The notes below the pieces were generated by a model, which was not told the origin of the DNA, searched no databases, and saw only the letters and a list, made by a program, of their open reading frames with translations. Below, piece after piece: positions 11,081 through 22,145 of a stretch of 64,000 nucleotides of DNA. A program made the translations under genes and the position numbers. Numbering within the stretch: the stretch's first letter is position 1; every line of letters begins with the position of its first letter. This DNA is from Notospermus geniculatus (lineage: Eukaryota > Nemertea > Pilidiophora > Heteronemertea > Lineidae), in assembly GCA_002633025.1 (NCBI GenBank), contig NMRB01000906.1, forward strand, positions 164,691 through 228,690, given 5' to 3'.

Positions 11081-11256
11081 GGTGTCATAGAATGTAATGC
11101 CCCTGATATCAGATGCCCGCTTCTTTTGTTCAGGGGACATCTGGTAACATAAGTTCCAGTCTGTTAGTGTCCGGCCTATTGTAGCTGCCGCTTATTCCGT
11201 CAGAATCTATTGTTGTGGGGCATCTCATATCGGGGGGCATGACATTCTACGACACC
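11081..11256. mobile_element. MITE 'GGTGTCATAGAATGT', copy 1
   Basis: Inverted ends GGTGTCATAGAATGTAATGC and GCATGACATTCTACGACACC surround a conserved centre containing TAGTGTCCGGCCTATTGTAG. The second copy is at 55330-55505, and a right-end piece is at 29586-29655. No target duplication identified. Confidence 0.7.
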
Positions 11257-12300
11257 GGGGCGACCTTGCCCTGAGTTATTGAAGAGCGATCTTAGATGCA
11301 TGTACATTGGTGGCCAAAGGTTTGTCTTAAAACGTTGCCGGAGAAAGTCTGGTTTCCTTTTTTCACTTCTACATGTTATAATCGAAAAGGTGCATTGCTC
11401 TGAGTAGGAAAAAAATTCATTTGGTACATTGACTGCAAAGACGATATAAACAACTAAAATATTTATTACATGCCAAGCATTTGAATAATTTTGGCCAGCA
11501 CTGTATCTATAGTATGTATCTAAACATTATGTATTCGAAAGCGGCACAACAGTTTTTATGGCACATTTGATGATACTTTATTCATTACCCATTTTTCATC
11601 CATCGTATACAGTTAGAGCGGCTACTACTGTATCTACACCAGAAAAACTAGACATATAAACAAGTTAATGATCCCTGTCACAATACATATGCAACTTCAT
11701 AAATAGAAATTACAACAATTACATAAAATACATACGAAGATTCTATGCAGCTACCGCAATGGTGCGAAAATTTCTGCAGTTCCCATCATCTATAGCGAAA
11801 TGGTCAATACAGATCACCATGTTTAGTGCACGCTGAAGAACATAACCGTGATCTGTATTGCGATATTCTTGCAATAGAGAGACCTCACATGGACCTTATT
11901 CACAAAGTGTCCTTAGAAACAAGGCCCATGGACGATTTTTGAATAAAGTGAATGGATTTTTTTATGCATTGACGACATTACCATGCAGATCCCAATCTAA
12001 AAAAACACGAGAATGCTGTTTGACTAGCGATGGAAACCAGAGAAAAATCCCTCTCTAGTCTATACAAAAAAACTCTCGAATCTTTCCCAGCATGTTCCAT
12101 AAACTGAACAGAAAAACTGGACATAACAGCAACGAATGACGCCGAACACCCACAAAGAAGTGGGCTAAAACTTCGCTTTTCAATCCAGAACCTTTGATTT
12201 GGGGAAAAAATGACAACCTTCAGCATCCAGCCACCATCTAATTCTGCAACTGGTATTCATTCACAGAATGCCGTTTCTCATTTCACCCAGCAATCCTTTT
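11257..12300. other. Spacer with one small dyad
   Basis: CAATACAGATCAC (11804-11816) pairs with GTGATCTGTATTG (11849-11861). Nothing else seen. Confidence 0.5.
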
Positions 12301-12303
12301 GTG

Positions 12304-12347
12304 TGACGTCAGCGTGAATACCACCGCTGACGAAAGGAGTGACGTCA
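12304..12347. promoter_or_regulatory. Pair of full CRE palindromes
   Basis: TGACGTCA occurs at 12304-12311 and 12340-12347, with a GTCAGCG/CGCTGAC dyad between them. TGACGTCA is the full consensus bound by CREB/ATF bZIP factors. No gene is evident nearby, so function is unproven. Confidence 0.35.
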
Positions 12348-13640
12348 TCCGCCAATGTGGTGAATAGATTTGGCTTGTAGAGGAGGAGGTTTCTGTCATT
12401 CGAAAAAAAGCCTTTCATTACACCCGCACGCCCAAATACATTATACTGTATGAACTACATCCTATTGTGCAACAGCGTCCTACGGATGGTGGCAAACTGG
12501 CCGCGTGGTAAATAAGGTTGCAGATTCAGTTAGGCCATATCAAAAAACATTAGTTTAGCATCAGTCATTGTAAAAAGAGAGGAGGGGGGAGGTTTTTTAG
12601 TTTTTATTTTATTTATCATACTGAGATGTGATTATCGGAAGAGAGCTTTGAAGCATTGCAGCTTAAATCATACAATGGACAAACCCTTAGGAACTAAAAA
12701 AAGGTTTTACTTCAAAAAATACAAATATGAGTCAGTGGCCCCATTGAGGATCATCAGAGTTTATTGTAAAATGGTAAAAGTAGGAGAAAAAAAGTGAAAA
12801 AATTTTGAGGAGGCAAGAAGGAGGCGGGAGGTGATGCTAAACTAAAGATTTTGTTATGTGGCCTTAGGTGCAGTAGGTTCAATTCATCAAATGACTTTCT
12901 GTTGTCATGTATACAGTGGAAATTCACAGTTCATGCACTTATCCTCTTTTAAATAATAGCTTTTGCCAAGGCAACTGTTATGCAACCCAAACTAACAGCT
13001 TTTACTATTAACGCAACAACTTGCAACTGAAAATATACCTGACTGCCGTTTTCTAACTTACAACCTTTGTAAATACAGCTCCATGTAACCAAAAATACTC
13101 AAAGTGTCAACTTTTGACTTTTAAACTACAAGCTGATACCAATGCAGTAACAGAAACAGTATGCAACCGAAAATACACCTTAAGCTCTAGTTCAGACAAA
13201 AACACTTACAAATGCGTCAAGCCGATTCTGTGCACTGGATCTGCAGGTATCTTATAAGGAAACACACACTTCAAATGGTCCCACAAAAACGTGCCTCTGT
13301 CTTTATCTATTGATGTTGCACTTCAAAGAATCGTACTAGCTATTTTTTCCTGGAGTATCTCTCTTGAAAGTCGTGCTTTGAGGAGAAACAACAGAGCCAA
13401 CTCATATGTAGATAATCTGCATTGCAACTGATGACGTAAATAAAAGGAAGGTTTTGTCCAGGGTAATGTAGCTGATCAAATAGGAAAGAACTGTTGTCAC
13501 CACTGCAGGCTGAAGACCTGGGAAAAGGTTCCGTCTGGAAACCAGATGGCTGTTCCATTGGTCGGGTGTGACCATCTGATACTCACCAGTCTATCTGGCC
13601 GGACGCCCATCCACAGCCTGGTTTGAATCCATCACATTTC
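12348..13640. other. AT-rich spacer
   Basis: Purine runs near 12570-12840 and a degenerate series of TGCAAC-AAAATAC words near 13020-13190. No clear repeat unit. Confidence 0.45.
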
Positions 13641-13659
13641 CCGCTTCTGAGGTGCTCAG

Positions 13660-13830
13660 AGCCTCGGCCAATCATCGGTGTGCGAAGGCTAATCGACGTG
13701 CCAATCAAAACCCGTGTTACAAATTTGTGCGCGAAGAGAAGAGTAGTGCCGAACGGCTATTGTTTCACGAGTTCTGATTGGCTCGGAGGCGGGGTCAAGT
13801 AGGGGTCAGAGTCATTTATAATTTATGAGT
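13660..13830 (+). promoter_or_regulatory. Candidate promoter (CCAAT, GC box, TATA-like)
   Basis: CCAATCA words occur near 13669 and 13701, GATTGGCTCGGAGGCGGGG (CCAAT complement plus GC box) near 13777, and TTTATAATTTA at 13814-13824. This is the densest set of classical promoter words in the window. An ATG in good Kozak context (ACAAGATGG) follows at 13896. No transcript evidence is available here. Confidence 0.25.
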
Positions 13831-13895
13831 TAACGCAAAAGATGACATGATTGGGACAAGGCTAAAGACGCAGCTGATGGCATTGTTTGGACAAG

Positions 13896-14057
13896 ATGGC
13901 TAGGAATCTTGAGTCCCCCATGAATTCTGAGTCCTGGTTTGTAGATGGGGGTCTAACGGTTGGCTATTCCTTTTACACCTTGACGGAGTGGGGCAGTATC
14001 AGCATCGGCACCATTCCTGTAGCCTCTGTAGTTTCGGGTGGGGCCTATTTTTCATGA
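13896..14057 (+). CDS. 53-codon candidate frame behind the promoter-like patch
   Basis: The frame starts MARNLESPMNSES and runs to a TGA at 14057. The start has A at -3 and G at +4. Middle and end contain GTAG-type words that could be donors, so it might be a first coding exon. There is no domain, signal peptide or homologous copy. Most likely a chance frame; listed because of its context. Confidence 0.15.
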   Translation: MARNLESPMNSESWFVDGGLTVGYSFYTLTEWGSISIGTIPVASVVSGGAYFS

Positions 14058-14554
14058 CGTAGTAAGGGGCCACATCTGTGTACAATTCGTTAGTGTACAT
14101 AATACGTACATCTAATTTTGCTGGTACACGTCCGTGCATTGTAATGTGCATCATTCTATATTGTTCGCAGTTCGACTCTTTTATCATAACTTCTTTTCTA
14201 CTGCAGCGCGAACTCAGCATGTATAGGCCTTGCTATGCGCTTGGAATTTGGGTACATTATGCTATTTATACACGTACCTACCTTTAGCTGCGTCTGGATA
14301 CTTATGGGTTACAGGTAGACGTGGTTCATCTAAGCTGAGCAGGCCTTGGTGATGTTTTTATGCTCCCGTAAAAATTCTACAATGTACATTACACACTGCA
14401 TGTATAGATACAGTCAGGTTCCACTGGATTTCAGCACTGATGTACATCATTCTGTACAACGCTGTACAACGACTGCAGAATGACATGGATAACGACATCG
14501 TGAGCAAAATCTCGGAACATGTGTGTGAAAGGAAAGAATGAGGAACCTACATGT
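14058..14554. other. Unannotated spacer
   Basis: Many GTACAT/TACATG words, typical of this genome; nothing else seen. Confidence 0.5.
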
Positions 14555-14705
14555 AACTCACTGCCTCAATAGGTGTCTCTAGTGGTTAAATCTATTGAAT
14601 TGAAAGGGACATTGAGGTCCTGATCAATTTCCCACGCAAAAGGCATCCATTGTATAGGACCTGATTACTGTGTGCTGCCCTCTATCACAGTTATGATCCC
14701 CATTA
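14555..14705 (+). repeat. Dispersed repeat 'CACTGCCTCAATAGGTGTC' family
   Basis: Best-preserved copy of the family also found at 2059-2207 (-) and 28170-28300 (+), with CTCTAGTGGTTAAA near the 5' end and CCATTGTATAGGACCTGATT in the middle. Confidence 0.6.
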
Positions 14706-15430
14706 CCCAGGAAAAGCTATTCTGGAAAAAAAGATCCTATAGTATTGTTAGATTCAGTCTATTCTCCAGGCGGCGATAAGGTTTCTAAAATCATATACCT
14801 TGATCCGTCATGGAACAATAAAGGGGACTTTTTTACACGGGATATCCTATCCTTTTACACCTATCTTTCGCGAAAGATCCAGCTGACATCTCCGAACACC
14901 CTAGAAGAGCTCACACGTCATGACGTCACCGAAATGGTGAGCTCATAGTTAAGGGAATGTATTTTCAGTATTAGCTTTAATACTATTTTTCCAGAAAGAA
15001 ATTGACTTGGGACGGAAACCTGGATGGTTTTAAATATATTTCTACGGCAGGAACACCTAATCTATGGCGCCCAAATGTTCGCAATCAGAGTTTCCGCCAG
15101 AAAATTTTTTGAGGGGACTAATTTTTTTTCAAAATTATCAAAACCTCATGAAATTATAGAAAATATGGCCCGTTGAGGGTAGTACTAACATATTACCCGT
15201 AGTGCCCTCTGGGGAAACACTGCGGCCATATAATCGTTTTCTAACGGATTATTTATTGATTATTCTTAATGGATTTGGGGGCACTGAGGTGTGCTAAATT
15301 GACACCCGAAAAAAGCATGACAAATAATGGTAAACAATGTTTTGACATTGTGTAGCCAACTACACGCCCTAAATTATTAATTAGATTGGTTCCTGATCTT
15401 GCCGATAGGATTAGATTCTGAAATACTACA
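14706..15430. other. Unannotated spacer
   Basis: One TGACGTCA palindrome at 14921-14928. No other feature supported. Confidence 0.5.
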
Positions 15431-15469
15431 TGTAAATTGTACAAATTAGCATCGCCAATGCTGGCTTCA

Positions 15470-15850
15470 CCACCCCCATTATATGTTTGCCAAATTTTTG
15501 CTCTATTGCACTTCAAATATGGCCGCCTGGCCGCCATATTGAAAAAGTGTCTTTGGCTCATATTGCCTAAAGTACAGCAGCTAGAATGCTTTTACCCTGC
15601 ATTGATGATATTCATCTATGTTCCCTATATAAATGCAGGAAAATTCAGCCGGATTGGAATTCAAATATGGCCGCCAGTCGTCCATCTTGAAAAAAGTATT
15701 TCGCTCATATTTTTTCATGAACAGTACCACAAAGAATGTTTTAACCTGGTATGGTGTTTCACTGGAACATTTTGACTTGATATTTGCTATTCGTTCTTCT
15801 GGTGGGCCTACATTCACCCAGGTGAGCACATGGTACATGGGCCATTTCAA
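15470..15850 (+). repeat. ATGGCCGCC / GGTGAGC-ended repeat
   Basis: TATGTTTGCCAAATTTTTGC, a TTCAAATATGGCCGCC block and GGCTCATATT lead to CACCCAGGTGAGCACATGG. A minus-strand copy lies at 32032-32225. The TTCAAATATGGCCGCC block occurs twice here (about 15512 and 15660), so part of the unit is duplicated. Frames on both strands are repeat shadows. Confidence 0.6.
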
Positions 15851-16789
15851 TCATTTGTTGAATATGAGCGACCAACCAGCGCGTTTTTCAGCGGGAGATC
15901 GAGAATCAATCAACTATGATTTTTCAAACTAAGGAAAACGCTCTATCGTGGTCGTGAACGTTTTGCCCATCATGAAGAAGATATAATACAATGTTGATGC
16001 TGATGTGAACATTGGTGAACATATTGGATCCACTACTGTTCTTTATGCAGTAGGCCTACGCGTATACGAAAACATAGGCCTACATTATACACTTCGTAGT
16101 ATGTGTTTTTTATCTCTAAAAGTATAGCATACTCAACTTAAAAACCTTCTGCAAGTACCTAAAGGCCCTGTAGGCAACCGAATGTCGGTTAAAAAGAGGG
16201 ATACCCGACACCTGAGCTATACCTTATCATGATCGAGGTCAAGGTCACAACGAATGGGCCTGGGCCTGTGTGTACGATGAGTGACTCTTGCTACAGTTGG
16301 TGTAGTTTGCATGAATCTTTCGTACCTTTTCAATGATATGGCGCCAAGTGCTTCGTAAATCTGGGTTCAAACAACTAATTCATCTCTTTGGGCTATTTGT
16401 TAACTATTTGTTAACTTTCACTGGTGTACATGACTTCTGAAGCGCACCATTCAGACTGATAATTCTATCTTGAATTTAGAGATGTTCTTAAATCAAAGAA
16501 ACTGTTTGACAAACAACACCCCATTAATAATTATTAGGGCCTACTCCTTTACATATTGAACTTTTAATCAGCTTGATGAAGAAATTTGTCAAACGTAAAA
16601 AAATAACATGTGATTCTTCTGGAACTCCTCCAAGCCATAACAAATTTTGTTGCGTCCTTATTGGACCTGGAATTCTTAAGAGGACACAGCCTCTTTAATT
16701 AAAGGAGCTTCCCATGATATAAATCTTACCAAAAATAAATAAGCGAGCTAATCTATTTTTGATCTTAACAAATAAATAATTTTATGATT
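15851..16789. other. Unannotated spacer
   Basis: Contains TAGGCCTAC words near 16050-16080; no structured feature seen. Confidence 0.5.
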
Positions 16790-17025
16790 TTCGTAGTAAG
16801 TATCTTAGCCTTTTCTTGGTACGATCTTAGTAAGAATAATCTTAGTAAGATTTTCTGACAAGATTCTTACAAGAAAGTCTTAGTAAGATTTTTCTTATTT
16901 GTATCTTAATAAGAAAAATCTTCGATACTGTTTCTTGTAAGAATCTTATAAGAAGAATCTTAGTAAGATTTTTCTTGTAAGAATCTTAACAGAAAAATCT
17001 TACTAAGATTTTTCTTACTAAGCGA
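16790..17025. repeat. TCTTAGTAAGA hairpin cluster
   Basis: About ten variants of TCTTAGTAAGATTTTTCTT and TTCTTGTAAGAATCTTA follow each other in both orientations. Because AATCTTACTAAGATT is itself palindromic, many alternative hairpins can form. It is neither a simple tandem repeat nor a single fold-back. Confidence 0.65.
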
Positions 17026-17694
17026 CAAATGATTTGATCGATATGTACTCAACAACACCATGCAAGTTTCAAGTAGGCTACATGTAGGCGTGTGTACCAA
17101 TAGTACCGAACCACTTAGTGTGTAATATCTTCTTTTTTTAGTTTTTGTCATCTTTTTTATCCGTTCCCTATAACTAGGCCTAGCAAATCTAAGTACAGAA
17201 TGCGATGAATTTATGAATTTAGTTTTTTGCAAGCGCCTGCGGCATATTTTCATATTTTCCCACTACGATATCTGGTGCACTTTCTCCACAACGTATTGAA
17301 TCAATATATAACATAAGTAAACAGTTCTTTACTTCGAAGTTCACCTTTGGTATAATAGATAGGATATTCGTGGTGAACGCATTGAGAGGCTTCCAGCTCT
17401 TATCAGTACTACACAGCGTCTCAGCATCCAGACATAGATCCTCCTAAATTGTTGGTATTTTGCCTACTATAGCGTACACAGTTCTATGGTAGAAAGTTGT
17501 CTTCTTAGACTGAGTTGTATCGATTGTTAAGGTAAATAGTAAGAATTGAATACGGATTGTAGAAAAAGCAAGTTTAGACTATGAATGTCAGAGTTTAAAG
17601 GGCTCCTATTTGTATCTTCTTCAATGTTCGATTTGCCGTTCTCAGAAGCAGCGCCCAAACCTGGGCCTTATTATAGGATTGATCATCACTGGTT
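17026..17694. other. Unannotated spacer
   Basis: No supported feature. Confidence 0.5.
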
Positions 17695-17885
17695 CCTCAC
17701 GACCGCCGCAGGGGACAGTAAGCCGTGGTGCCGTGTACCGTGTGCCTTCGCAAGGGCAAGTTAAAGACCCCATCCAAGTAAGGGCATTGAGTAGCTTGAG
17801 ATACCCTCTTCCATACTTACCAGGACCAATAATGCTTTGGCTTCAACCCATACCGAAAAATCCCAATACAATACACAAGGAGCAC
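17695..17885 (+). mobile_element. tRNA-Val-type SINE, head missing
   Basis: GTAAGCCGTGGTGCC, CTTCGCAAGGGCAAGTTAAA, GACCCCATCCAAGTAAGG, GTAGCTTGAGATACCCTC and ACCAATAATGCTTTGGCTTC follow in the order of the full copy at 56302-56553. The tail is AAATCCCAATACAATACAC. No A or B box survives. Confidence 0.7.
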
Positions 17886-18458
17886 TGCCCTGAAAACATC
17901 GTACAGATCTGACCCTCAGGCTGATGACCAGACGACAGGGATTCTGGCAGGAACCAACCACCCTGAAGACAAAGCTGTGCGGAATGGGCGGAGGACCTCC
18001 GGTGGACAGATTTTGTCGAAGGACAAGATATGCGTGCTATTTGATATACGATGGCTATCACCGAACACGGAAGAAGGAGATGCGCCACATCGTGCCGATT
18101 CTCCGAACTTCAGGAACCCATAAACTTTGGTTTATCCAATTCCTTGACATATCTTCATGCTGGTTGTCATGTCGCAACATAGCATCAAAGCTCCGCCAGA
18201 TCCGGTTTAGCTTCGACTCAATTTAAAATGCACGATGTCTTTGAACACACTTATAAAATCATATCTCGTATGTCAATATACACAGATGTACAAAATCGCA
18301 TGTATCGCTTTTATGCATACTTCATATCACCTATCTGCTCGGCAAATCCGCTGCCGTACCTCGTTGCTAACGTGCCTTGATTTTACTTCAGTGTTGACAC
18401 GGAGCGTCATTTAAAACCAACCGAGTTTCGACTGAAATGATTTTAATCTGCACTCAGC
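17886..18458. other. Unannotated spacer
   Basis: No supported feature up to the start of the segmental duplication. Confidence 0.5.
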
Positions 18459-18757
18459 AACATTAATGTTATTGGTTCGTCGCAAATGGAAACTCAATGG
18501 AAAGTCACTGGCGAGTTAGTGCAAATAACTTTAGACCATTTGCAAATTTTAATGGGGACCTGTCATTTTTACTCCTTTGTCACTTTACCTGTCCACGCAA
18601 CTGCTGACGATAGAAACTATTTCGACAAGCAAGGAGACCTGCCAAGTTTTGGTGCAGAAGGCTCTACACGAGGACGGACACTGTCAGAACCGTTTGTCTG
18701 GGTGCAGAAGTGAAATCATCCGTCCCCGCCGGCAGTGAAGTCAAGCGAAACAGGAGT

Positions 18758-18921
18758 AACGTTTTTCAGTGTTGCCATTTTTCTGTGTGACGACTCCCAT
18801 TGTGTGGAACACACTGGGAACAGACTCACTGTTTTTCTGTGTTTTGCTCATTGTCAACTCGCGCCATATTCCGTTAATCTATTGTAATATCACACTGGCC
18901 ACGGGCACACTGAAAAACGTT
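18758..18921. mobile_element. Short-armed fold-back, unit A
   Basis: AACGTTTTTCAGTG (18758-18771) faces CACTGAAAAACGTT (18908-18921). The counterpart in unit B is 23694-23869. The interior is rich in CAGTGTT/GGGAACA words and resembles 31200-31590 and 43640-43800. Confidence 0.5.
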
Positions 18922-19471
18922 CCAGTGGCTTCATGTCGTACTAAAAAATGGGGCCGATCTCTCCTCACTGTCGTAGGTTTCCTACGGGGGCTCCGGTTTC
19001 CTCCTGTGCGATACGTGCATATCGTCCAATATTGTTTGATGAGCAGCTATAGAGCCCTGAGTTAGGGCTTACATCCCTGAAATAAAGCTGATTCCTTTAG
19101 AACGAACATCGATTGGGGAAATTTTGCCGCAGTATTTTACCCAAACCAATCAAGTTCTGTGCCTTTCAACCACATTATAACAAACTCTTCAACAAATGTA
19201 CAATCCTTCTCTAAAAAATCATAAGGATTGTGGGAAACACTCGACCTCTCTGCCGGGATGTTTTCGTGCTCTTTAGAAACGAGATGAATCACCTGGCCGA
19301 CCCAATCATTTGAAATCATTATCTGAAGATATATGTTCTCACCGGAGATTGGAGGCGAAGCATGGGATACGTTACCGGTGCGGTACGTCATTCTGGCCCG
19401 TGATATGTACAGAAGTTGGCATTAACGGCTTTAACGAATACGTAAATGTAAAGTGTAGCGATAGGCTATTA

Positions 19472-19620
19472 GAGAGTTAAAGAAATCAAACGATAAACGT
19501 TAACTTTACGACAACGTTATTTTTCATACTGCGAATTCACCAGATTATGTATTGCACGTTCGGTACAAAAAATAACGTTGTCGTAAAGTTAACGTTTATC
19601 GTTTGATTTCTTAAACTCCC
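19472..19620. mobile_element. TA-flanked MITE, unit A version
   Basis: Arms of ~65 bp (outer AAGAAATCAAACGATAAACG) flanked by TA. It sits at the same place in unit A as a different MITE (24794-24950) does in unit B. Only the outer AAGAAA-CA-ACG and GTTAAC words are shared between the two. Confidence 0.75.
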
Positions 19621-19870
19621 TATTGTGAAATGCATGCGTCAAAAGTATCAGTGGGTGGGCACCACGGGATTAGATGCCGATTACCGATCCCATGCCTGAT
19701 CCCAGGCATACTCGGTGGGCAAAGCCTGTTAGATAATGCATTGCAGATGTACGATTTTTTAATTTAGGCGCCCCTTTCAGATATAAAGCGGATTTACAGT
19801 ATATGAAAATTTACGGTATATGAAAATTTACGGTATTAAAAAATAGGTCATTTTAGATAGGTGGAACTAA

Positions 19871-20090
19871 ACATTGAGGAAATTCTTTGGATACTCTATC
19901 TACGTTTATTATAGAAACACAACGTTTCAACCAGTGTACCCTGGTCGTACATGTCGTAGTCCACTTGTACACAGGACTCACCTGTACACAGAATTCACTT
20001 GTACACAGGACTACGACCAGGGTACACTGGTTGAAACGTTGTGTTTCTATAATAAACGTAGATAGAGTAACCAAAGAAGTTCCTCAATGT
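19871..20090. mobile_element. Long-armed palindromic MITE, unit A
   Basis: Arms of ~79 bp with about two mismatches start ACATTGAGGAA and include AGAAACACAACGTTTCAACC. The centre has several ACTTGTACACAGGA words. Counterpart in unit B: 25205-25416. Open frames on both strands are artefacts of the palindrome. Confidence 0.8.
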
Positions 20091-20380
20091 TGAGGTCATG
20101 TGCATCTTCGAAATGGCGCAAGGCTTTGTGCCTGCCGAACAGCGATCAGTGGGGAGGCCATTGCGCAGTGTTGTTACGGAGAATGAAAAATGGTCCTTTC
20201 GACATGGGCCGTCTGGAAGATATCATTCATACTACTGTATTAACGTTGATAAATTGATGTTTGAGATAGTGTAAATATCTTTCTTCACGCTGCAGTTCAG
20301 AGTGTTGAAAAGCCGTACTTCGCACTGCCAACCTGATGGCTACTGACATGATAGAAGAGCATTTGAGAAGAAACTGGACG

Positions 20381-20500
20381 GTGCTGGACAACATCCGGGA
20401 CCACTGGAAGGTGCTGGACAACATCCGGGACCACTGGAAGGTGCTGGACAACATCCGGGACCACTGGAAGGTGCTGGACAACATCCGGACCTGCTGGAAA
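20381..20500. repeat. 30-bp minisatellite, four units
   Basis: Four adjacent 30-bp units containing GTGCTGGACAACATCCGGGA. Unit B has only two diverged units here, so the array expanded in A or shrank in B. A 30-bp period keeps several frames open and gives a repeated VLDNIRDHWK string; this is not evidence of coding. Confidence 0.85.
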
Positions 20501-21060
20501 ATTTCCACGTGGAGTGGCCTACACTGCAACCCGGATGGATGGCTATATGTACTGGCATGACAGAATGGCATTTGAGTGAGCCGAAAAAGCGGAAGGGTGC
20601 TCGACAACATCTGGACCTACAGGGGAATTTCCGCATGGAATGGCCTACATTGCAACGCTGGTAGCTATATGTACTGACATGACAGAATGGCATTTGAGTG
20701 AGCCGAAAGCGGAAGGTTGCTGGACAACATCCAGACTTACAGGGAAAATTTCCACACGGAATGGTCTACACTGCAACCCTGATGGCTATATGTACTGACA
20801 TGACAGAAGGGCATTTCAGAACCGAAACCGGAAGGGTGCTCGACAACATCCAGACCTACAGGGAAATTTCTACATGGAATGGTCTACCTGACGGCTACAT
20901 GGACATGACAGAAGGGCATTTCAGCCGAAACCGGAAGGGTGCTCGACAACATCCGGACCTACAGGGAAATTTCCACATGGAATGGTATACCTGACGGCTA
21001 CATGGACATGACAGAAGGGCATTTCAGTCGAAACCGGAAGGTCGCTCGACAACTTTCGGA
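20501..21060. repeat. ~100-120-bp tandem array, unit A
   Basis: About five diverged units with CGACAACATCCGGACCTACA, GGGAAATTTCCACATGGAAT, CTGACATGACAGAA and GGGCATTT in order. Later units lose an internal ~20 bp. The same array is at 25730-26230 in unit B. The ~120-bp unit shares its ACAACATCCGGAC core with the 30-bp unit. Confidence 0.75.
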
Positions 21061-21869
21061 CCAAAAATGAAATTTCCACGTCCAATGTTGGGAAGACGAA
21101 GACGTTGTTTTAAGACGAATTCGTTTTCCGTGACCGTGACGCAACTGAGGGAAAACTTCGATGTCCGATTTTAGCAGGACGAACCGGCCAGTGGTTTCTC
21201 AAGTATTCTGATCCTCTACACGCTTGCTCTTGAAAAAAATCGGCGATCTTGACATTCATTCCCAGACTCTTAGTGCAGAGAGAAGCTGTTGAGCACATGC
21301 TTTGTCATATCATCCATTCAATGCCATGGTCGCGAAATGGCAGGGTTCAAACTTACGTCTGTTCTGACTGATACATTCCATTTACATCGCTCTACCTATG
21401 TAACCCAACACCTCGGTATTTTAATCCAAATCCAAGCAAGCAAACAAAGCAGACAGTGTATGTATAAACACATGTACATGTACACTATGGTAAGTGTAAT
21501 ACCTAAGAGACACATATACCAGCAACAATAATGGCATAAACAAGATGAAACCTTGGAATAGCGTCGCTGCTGCATTGCCAACATAGCTAGCCAATGTAAT
21601 GTGCGCTTTCTTGTGCCCTCCAGAGAGACGGCGAATTAGCCAATAGGGTGTCGTCTTGCGTAGCGTTGTTTCTGCGTTTCATTTGCTCAGGTTGAGTTCT
21701 AACGACACAATGATACGGATAGTGGAATGCGATGAATTTTTAAAATGTCGATGATTCGGGAGAAAATACCATGAAATAAGAATTTCTGAAATGATGTATG
21801 GGCAGGTTATTTGCAGTCTATCTCCATTGGAATTCTAAGGCTGCTGTTACATAGATATAAGTATAGGCT

Positions 21870-22145
21870 ACTCATTTTTGATTTTTCACTCCGTATTTTC
21901 CATACAAAATCAAAATCAGAAAATGAACCTTATGTCAACAGTTATCCAACAGAAAGCACAAAGAGCGACACACAAAATGATATAAAAGGAAACGTCGTCT
22001 CCAAATTTCGCAAATTTTCGACCCCAACCGGGGTCTTCCTCATGCACTTTCTTGTCGAGCTACCAGAAGTGTAAAACAATTCATGGAGAATGCAATGTTC
22101 ATTCTTCAGGTTACGGATGATTCCTGCCAAATCACAAATGACCAC
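21870..22145 (+). mobile_element. ~155-bp repeat, unit A copy, interrupted
   Basis: The left part has TTTTTCACTCCGTATTTTCC and AGAAAATGAAC. The right part has GCAATGTTCATTCTTCAGG and TTACGGATGATTC. An uninterrupted copy is at 32895-33015 (-). Here ~125 bp including the GACCCC stem-loop (21990-22045) splits it after AACAGTT (about 21953). AACAATT on the other side suggests a short diverged target duplication. Confidence 0.65.
21990..22045 (-). repeat. GACCCC stem-loop repeat, copy 3
   Basis: GACCCC-GGTT-GGGGTC hairpin followed by GAAAATTTGCGAAATTTGG on the minus strand. It lies inside the insertion that splits the ~155-bp repeat in unit A and is absent from unit B. Confidence 0.6.

Noticed and set aside
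18486-18713. 75-codon frame present in both duplication units, with compensating 1-base indels in unit B
   Set aside because: Most differences between the copies change amino acids and there is no domain. The preserved frame is best explained by recent duplication.
19871-20090. Palindrome as a possible replication origin or regulatory inverted repeat
   Set aside because: Length, arm structure and duplication with the surrounding unit fit a MITE better.
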